A stretch of DNA of 17,564 nucleotides from DASUMF01 sp040510575 (lineage in GTDB: Bacteria; Actinomycetota; Acidimicrobiia; IMCC26256; DASPTH01). Shown here one piece after another: positions 13,690-17,564 of this stretch (position 1 is its first letter; every line of letters starts with the position of its first letter). The stretch is from the NCBI GenBank assembly GCA_040510575.1, contig JBEVIU010000161.1:1-17564 (forward strand). Direction: 5' to 3'. The translations under genes were made by a program, and so were the position numbers. Under the pieces are notes generated by a model, which was not told the DNA's origin, ran no database searches, and saw only the letters and a list, made by a program, of their open reading frames with translations.

Positions 13690-15147
13690 TCAGATCGGCC
13701 AGTGGAGCGTGCGGGCGCAGCCCCATGGGTCCCAGCCGTACTGGTCGTAGATCCGCTGGGCGATCACGATCTGCTCTTCTCGGGTCGCGAGACCGGCGTT
13801 GGGTGCGAACTGCAGGCCGCCGTAGTGGACCCAGTTCTCCCGCAGGATCCCGAGGCCGCCGTCGTACGACGGGCTCCCGCCGTCGACCGTGCCCCAACGG
13901 CCGCCCGACTCGCAGTTGGCCAGCGCGTCCCAGTGCCAATCGGCGCTGGTGCCGCGGCCGACCACGCGGGACACCGGCTCGGTGGTCGGCACCTTCGAGA
14001 GCGGCACCTGCCCGACCTCGACACCGTTCTCGATGCGGGCGCGCCACGTGACGGTCGCGACCCCGGGGACGCCGGCGCGGATCTCACGCTCCTCGCCGAT
14101 CGGAATCGTGGGGTCGTCGACGACTTCCTCGGCGAACGGAATCGCCTCCTGGGTCTGCCTGGTGGCCGCGCCCACGCGGATCACCTGCACCGCGGTGCCG
14201 TCGGCCAACACGGAGTCGGGCGTCGGACTCGACGTGTCGTCTCCGTCGAGCGCGATGCCGTAGGCGGAGAGCAGCTCGGCGACGGTGAGCGACGGCGAGT
14301 CGTAGGGCAGCACCTGGCCGTCGACGTCGAGCTGACCCGACTTGCGCGTGCGCAACACCACGGTCGAGCCGGGCGCGAGTCGCGTCGGCGCGTGTCTGAC
14401 GGCAACGAGCTTGCCCACGTCGAGTTGCTTCGCAAGGCCCGCCGCCGAGCGCGCGGTGGTGGAGATCGTGGTCACCGCGCCGTCGAGATCGACGGAGACG
14501 CGGATGGGAGCGACGCCGGCCACGGCAACGGGCGTGGGCTCGGCGGTGAGCCGCATGCCCGCAACCACGGTGACGACGACGAGCGTCAGGAGGATCCAGG
14601 TGCGGGGCCGGCGGGCTGTTGCCCCCACCCGATGGCGCCGCGAGGGCCGGGAGACGTTGGGGGGGCTCAACCCCGCCAGGGGCTCGAGCGAGGCGGGATC
14701 GGGCAGCGGGAGCCACGACGCGGAGTCGTGGGGCTCGGCGCGGGCCGGTGAGGGCGCGACTGCAGCTTCCGCAGCGGCCGAGGCGTCGCTGATCACGGCC
14801 TCGGCTTCGGCGACCACGGCTGCCCGCACCTGGGCCGACGGCTCCAGCATGTCGCCGAGCTCGGGGAGCGAGTCGAGGTCGCCGGGGAGCGGCAACCACG
14901 CGGCCGCATCGTGCGGTTCGGCCCGGGCCGGCGTGAGCGAGACCAGCGCCTCGAGGGCGACCAGGTCGATCTCGTCGAGCGGCATCGTGTCGAGCGCGGC
15001 GTCGAGCACCGGGTCGTGCGAGGTGGCGATGGCCGCGTCGAGCAGCGCCTGGATGCTCGGCAGCGCGCTCGCGTCAGGAACCGGGAACCAAGCGGTCGCA
15101 TCGTGCGGCTCGGCGCGCGCGGGCGACGGCTTGATCGCGCGCGTCAC
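13690..15147 (-). CDS. Membrane-anchored Rpf-like protein with DUF348 and G5 domains and a repeated cytosolic N-terminus
   Basis: The protein has 485 residues and starts at GTG 15147; no other start codon exists in the open frame upstream. Layout: cytosolic region 1-180; one membrane segment about 183-199 (TWILLTLVVVTVVAG); DUF348 units about 213-330 (IRVSVDLDGAVTTIST, then SPSLTVAELLSAYGI); a G5 domain about 331-397 (AIPFAEEVVDDPTIPIGEER); and an Rpf/transglycosylase-like domain 402-485 with WDALANCESGGRWG, putative catalytic Glu413, and Cys411/Cys477 as a likely disulfide. Rpf proteins cleave peptidoglycan and promote growth or resuscitation. Architecture and place before rsmA resemble RpfB. 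The long N-terminus is odd: a motif [ST]PARAEPHD-x3-W[FL]P[VL]P occurs at residues 8-25, 72-90 and 133-150. Upstream lies a probable promoter and a leader of about 150 nt. Confidence 0.92.
   Translation of the reverse strand: MTRAIKPSPARAEPHDATAWFPVPDASALPSIQALLDAAIATSHDPVLDAALDTMPLDEIDLVALEALVSLTPARAEPHDAAAWLPLPGDLDSLPELGDMLEPSAQVRAAVVAEAEAVISDASAAAEAAVAPSPARAEPHDSASWLPLPDPASLEPLAGLSPPNVSRPSRRHRVGATARRPRTWILLTLVVVTVVAGMRLTAEPTPVAVAGVAPIRVSVDLDGAVTTISTTARSAAGLAKQLDVGKLVAVRHAPTRLAPGSTVVLRTRKSGQLDVDGQVLPYDSPSLTVAELLSAYGIALDGDDTSSPTPDSVLADGTAVQVIRVGAATRQTQEAIPFAEEVVDDPTIPIGEEREIRAGVPGVATVTWRARIENGVEVGQVPLSKVPTTEPVSRVVGRGTSADWHWDALANCESGGRWGTVDGGSPSYDGGLGILRENWVHYGGLQFAPNAGLATREEQIVIAQRIYDQYGWDPWGCARTLHWPI
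14698..15126 (-). repeat. Three copies of a PARAEPHD peptide motif in the Rpf-like protein
   Basis: Copies at 15073-15126, 14878-14934 and 14698-14751 encode [ST]PARAEPHD-x3-W[FL]P[VL]P. In the eight-codon PARAEPHD core, six codons differ synonymously among copies while the peptide is identical. That argues for selection on the peptide rather than a fresh DNA duplication. Confidence 0.9.
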
Positions 15148-15299
15148 ATGTGCGGGCAGCGGCGCGTTCCGGCGCCGAGCGTGGCTCGGTGCGCGATGGC
15201 CGCGACTCGCGGGTCGACTCGTGTGCTCGGCGATCGGGTTCCGCCCTGGTCGCAGGTGATGGATGCGGCGCCGACCATGCAGAGGGCCCGGGCGCCGAA
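15148..15299 (-). other. GC-rich leader of the Rpf-like gene with alternative pairings
   Basis: The predicted leader carries TCGGCGCC three times (15291-15298, 15267-15274, 15171-15178). GCTCGGCG near the 3' end can pair either with the adjacent CCGAGC (6 bp, 3-nt loop) or with a more distant CGCCGAGC (8 bp). Actinobacterial rpf genes are often preceded by a cyclic-di-AMP riboswitch, but I do not find its conserved GUCAGCUAACC-type core. An open frame of 44 codons (M at about 15278) ends in a TGA overlapping the rpf GTG. The function is unresolved. Confidence 0.35.
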
Positions 15300-15305
15300 G
15301 GTCGC

Positions 15306-15335
15306 ACGGTAGCCAATGCGTGGATGGGCGGGCAA
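15306..15335 (-). promoter_or_regulatory. Putative promoter of the Rpf-like gene
   Basis: TTGCCC (15330-15335), 18-nt spacer, TACCGT (15306-15311) preceded by GGC. Predicted transcription start is near 15299, giving a leader of about 150 nt. It lies in the 249-nt tatD/rpf spacer. Confidence 0.5.
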
Positions 15336-15396
15336 CGACCGGCGGATCGGGGCAGGTCAGGTGCCCTGCCCGCTCGCGAGAACGGGCGCGACCGGG

Positions 15397-16158
15397 TCAG
15401 GCGAGGTCGAACACGACGGTCGCATTGGCGGCGGTGGCTGACGCGATCCTGTCGACCGGTTCGTCGCGCGCGTCAGCGAGCGCGGCACCCACGTCGGTCA
15501 CCCACGCGGGACGATTCGACTGTCCGCGGTGTGGCACCGGCGCGAGGTACGGCGCGTCGGTCTCGACGAGCACGCGGTCGATGGGCGCGAGTTGGGCGGC
15601 AGCGCGCACGTCTTCCGCGTTCTTGAACGAGACGATCCCACTGAACGACAGGTACGCATCGAGGTCGAGCGCGCGACGCGCTTCGCGTGTTCCGCCGGTG
15701 AAGCAGTGGAACACCGTGCGACGCGGCGCGCCGAGGTCGTCGAGGACGCGGAAGGTGTCGTCCCACGCATCGCGCGAGTGGATCACGAGCGCGCGGTCGA
15801 GGCGATGGGCGAGCTCCACCTGGCGTCGGAACGCGGCCTCTTGGTCGTCACGAGCTGAGTGCTCGTAGAAGAGGTCGAAGCCGGCCTCGCCCACGCCGAC
15901 GACCCGCGGCGCACCAGCGAGCGCTTCGAGCGCCGCCCACTCCTCGTCGAGGTGGGAGGCGTCGTGCGGGTGCAGGCCGACGGTCGCCCACACGTCGGGC
16001 TCCCGTGCCGCGAGGTCGACGGCAGCCTGCGACGAGGCCAGATCCGTGCCCACGCACACGATCGCCGCCACCCCGGCATCCCGAGCGGCGGCAAGGGCCG
16101 CGTCGGGCTCCTCGAGCGACGGGAGGTGGCAGTGGCTGTCGATCCAGCGCCTGGTCAC
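15397..16158 (-). CDS. tatD: TatD family metal-dependent deoxyribonuclease
   Basis: The protein has 253 residues starting at GTG 16158, which overlaps the metG stop (GTGA); the longer open frame upstream is a shadow of metG. TatD proteins are TIM-barrel hydrolases with 3'-5' DNase activity linked to DNA repair. Metal ligands visible: DSHCHL (His9, His11), VGEAGFD (Glu91), VIHSRDA (His127), FHCFTGG (His151) and VETDAPYLAP (Asp201). The PHRGQSNRP segment (209-217) is the usual TatD signature. The common GEIGLDYY motif here reads GEAGFDLF. Otherwise length and motifs are normal. The metG-tatD-rpf order is a conserved actinobacterial arrangement. Confidence 0.95.
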   Translation of the reverse strand: MTRRWIDSHCHLPSLEEPDAALAAARDAGVAAIVCVGTDLASSQAAVDLAAREPDVWATVGLHPHDASHLDEEWAALEALAGAPRVVGVGEAGFDLFYEHSARDDQEAAFRRQVELAHRLDRALVIHSRDAWDDTFRVLDDLGAPRRTVFHCFTGGTREARRALDLDAYLSFSGIVSFKNAEDVRAAAQLAPIDRVLVETDAPYLAPVPHRGQSNRPAWVTDVGAALADARDEPVDRIASATAANATVVFDLA

Positions 16159-17564
16159 GAGGGCTCGAGGCGCGGGAAGAGCGGATCGCCCTTCTCGAGC
16201 GGCGAGCCAGCGGCGAGCAGACCCCACGCGGCCGCGTCGGGGAGACGCTGCTCCTCCGGGGTGTCGGTGAAGCCCAGGCGGCGCCACAGCTCGGCCGACG
16301 CGTGGGGGATCAACGGCGACGCGAGGAGCGCGACGATGCGGAGCGCTTCGAGGCAGTCGCCGAGCACTGCCGCGACCGCGGCGGTGTCGCCCGCCTTGTT
16401 GAGCGCCCACGGCTGTTGATCTTCGATGTAGGAGTTGGCGGCGCGGATCAGATCCCACACCGCGCCGAAGCCGCGCTCGAAATCGAGTCGCGCCATGCAG
16501 TCGGTGAGCGTGTCGAACGCCTGCGCGGACGCTTCGACGAGCGGACCGTTCGCGCGCGCGTCGGGCACCGCGCCGTCGCAATAGCTGACCGCCATGTTGA
16601 GCACGCGATTCGCGAGGTTGCCGAAGTTGTTCGCGAGGTCCGCGTTGTAGCGCGCCACCATCGCCTCGTAGCTGAACTCGCCGTCGGGCCCGAAGCGTTG
16701 GTCGCGCAGGAAGTGGTAGCGGAAACCGTCGATCCCGAACTCGGCCACGAGGTCGGCGGGGACGATCTGGTTGAACTTCGACTTCGACATCTTCTCGCCA
16801 CCCACGGTGAGGTACCCGTGCGCGAACACGTGCTTGGGCGGCTCGAGCCCCGCGGCCATCAGCATCGCGGGCCAGTACACCGCGTGCTGGCGCAGGATGT
16901 CCTTGCCGATGAGGTGGTAGTCGGCGGGCCAGAAGCGCGCGAAGCGCTCCGGGTCGTCGGGATACCCGACGGCGGTGCAGTAGTTGATCAGCGCGTCGAA
17001 CCACACGTACGCGACGTGCGCCGGGTCCCAGGGCAACGGGATGCCCCAGGTGATCGACGTGCGGCTGATCGAGAAGTCCTGGAGGCCGCCCTTGATGAGG
17101 CCGAGCACCTCGTTGCGCTTCCCGTCGGGTTGCATGGCCTCCGGGTGCGCGGAGTAGTGCTCCAGCAGCCGGTCTTCGTAGCGGGAGAGTCGGAAGAAGT
17201 AGTTCTCCTCGATGACGTGCTCGACCGGCGTGCCGTGGATCGGGCAGTTGCCGGCGTCGAGCTCGTCCTCCTTGTAATAGAGCTCGCAGCCGACGCAGTA
17301 GAGGCCCTCGTAGGAGTCGAGCTCGATGTCGCCGTGGTCGTAGACCCGCTGGAGGAACTCCTCGACGGCGCGGCGATGCCGGGGCTCCGTGGTGCGGATG
17401 AAGTCGTCATTGGTGATGTCGAGGTCACGCCACGCGTCGCGGAAGCGTCCGCTGTTGAGCTCGGCCCATTCGGCCGGGGTCGTGCCGTTGGCCTCGGCCG
17501 ACCGCTGCACCTTCAGCCCGTGCTCGTCGGTGCCGGTGAGGAACATCACGTCGTCGCCCCAGAG
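16155..17564 (-). CDS. metG: Methionyl-tRNA synthetase, 5' end outside window
   Basis: The frame is open to the right edge; 469 residues are visible and the N-terminus with the HIGH motif is missing. MetRS charges tRNA-Met. Visible (numbered from the window edge): TGTDEHG (10-16); a single zinc-knuckle-like CVGC-x13-CPIH (90-110), as in the Thermus-type enzyme; WGIPLPWD (173-180); YVWFDALINY (186-195); HLIGKDILRQHAVYWPAML (217-235); KMSKS loop at 258-262 (GGEKMSKSKFN); then an alpha-helical anticodon-binding domain to LFPRLEPS. There is no C-terminal Trbp111-like dimer domain, so it ends like the short mycobacterial enzyme. It overlaps tatD by 4 nt. Confidence 0.97.
   Translation of the reverse strand, partial: LWGDDVMFLTGTDEHGLKVQRSAEANGTTPAEWAELNSGRFRDAWRDLDITNDDFIRTTEPRHRRAVEEFLQRVYDHGDIELDSYEGLYCVGCELYYKEDELDAGNCPIHGTPVEHVIEENYFFRLSRYEDRLLEHYSAHPEAMQPDGKRNEVLGLIKGGLQDFSISRTSITWGIPLPWDPAHVAYVWFDALINYCTAVGYPDDPERFARFWPADYHLIGKDILRQHAVYWPAMLMAAGLEPPKHVFAHGYLTVGGEKMSKSKFNQIVPADLVAEFGIDGFRYHFLRDQRFGPDGEFSYEAMVARYNADLANNFGNLANRVLNMAVSYCDGAVPDARANGPLVEASAQAFDTLTDCMARLDFERGFGAVWDLIRAANSYIEDQQPWALNKAGDTAAVAAVLGDCLEALRIVALLASPLIPHASAELWRRLGFTDTPEEQRLPDAAAWGLLAAGSPLEKGDPLFPRLEPS

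Noticed and set aside
15148..15299. Cyclic-di-AMP (ydaO-yuaA) riboswitch ahead of the Rpf-like gene
   Set aside because: The position fits and there is a GGCGGAACCCGA stretch, but I cannot find the other conserved core elements. Left as an unresolved leader.
15074..15316. Third-frame peptide with SPATRAEPD resembling the Rpf motif, suggesting a frameshifted upstream copy
   Set aside because: It is Ala/Arg/Pro-rich by composition, lacks the W-P-P part of the motif and would need a frameshift; chance resemblance is more likely.
1..17564. Mobile element, CRISPR array, phage or toxin-antitoxin system
   Set aside because: No transposase, integrase, regular direct repeats with spacers, or paired small genes of that kind are seen on either strand.

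Overview
The window is a dense, high-GC stretch (roughly two-thirds G+C, strongly biased to G/C at third codon positions) of a chromosome from an actinobacterium. The order metG-tatD-rpf-rsmA-ispE, then tRNA-Gln-glmU-prs-rplY-pth-mfd-mazG, is the housekeeping neighbourhood known from Mycobacterium and Streptomyces. A 33-codon bS22 gene and a DUF348/G5/Rpf cell-wall protein also point to Actinomycetota. Several traits differ from mycobacteria and streptomycetes (YabN-type MazG fusion, a SurA-like gene between mfd and mazG, an inserted flavoprotein gene). My best guess is a deep lineage such as Acidimicrobiia, but that is inference.

Right block (about 11.9-17.6 kb, all minus strand): metG (5' end outside the window) overlaps tatD by 4 nt. 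A 249-nt spacer with a probable promoter and leader follows, then a membrane-anchored Rpf-like muralytic protein with an unusual repeated cytosolic N-terminus. After a 49-nt gap come rsmA and ispE, which overlap by 4 nt. Themes are translation (MetRS, 16S rRNA dimethylation), isoprenoid precursor synthesis and cell-wall remodelling.

Centre (11.5-11.9 kb): a tRNA-Gln(UUG) gene (minus) and the tiny bS22 ribosomal protein gene (plus) diverge from a 75-bp spacer holding two overlapping inverted repeats. bS22 converges on ispE, with a 16-bp triple tandem repeat at the junction that contains the ispE stop codon.

Middle block (7.5-11.5 kb): glmU and prs (UDP-GlcNAc and PRPP supply) follow tRNA-Gln on the minus strand. 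A plus-strand FAD/NAD(P)-binding oxidoreductase gene is wedged between prs and rplY, where related genomes usually run straight on. It ends 3 bp from the prs stop and diverges from rplY.

Left block (1-7.5 kb, minus strand): rplY (bL25/CTC), pth, mfd, a SurA-N-like secreted or anchored protein, a methylase-MazG fusion, and a membrane protein running off the left edge. Spacings are from -4 to +25 nt, so this is probably one transcription unit for translation fidelity, transcription-coupled repair and nucleotide-pool cleaning.

I found no mobile element, CRISPR array, phage gene or toxin-antitoxin pair. The most unusual items are the three conserved peptide motifs in the cytosolic tail of the Rpf protein, the inserted flavoprotein gene, and the tRNA-Gln/bS22 divergent spacer.
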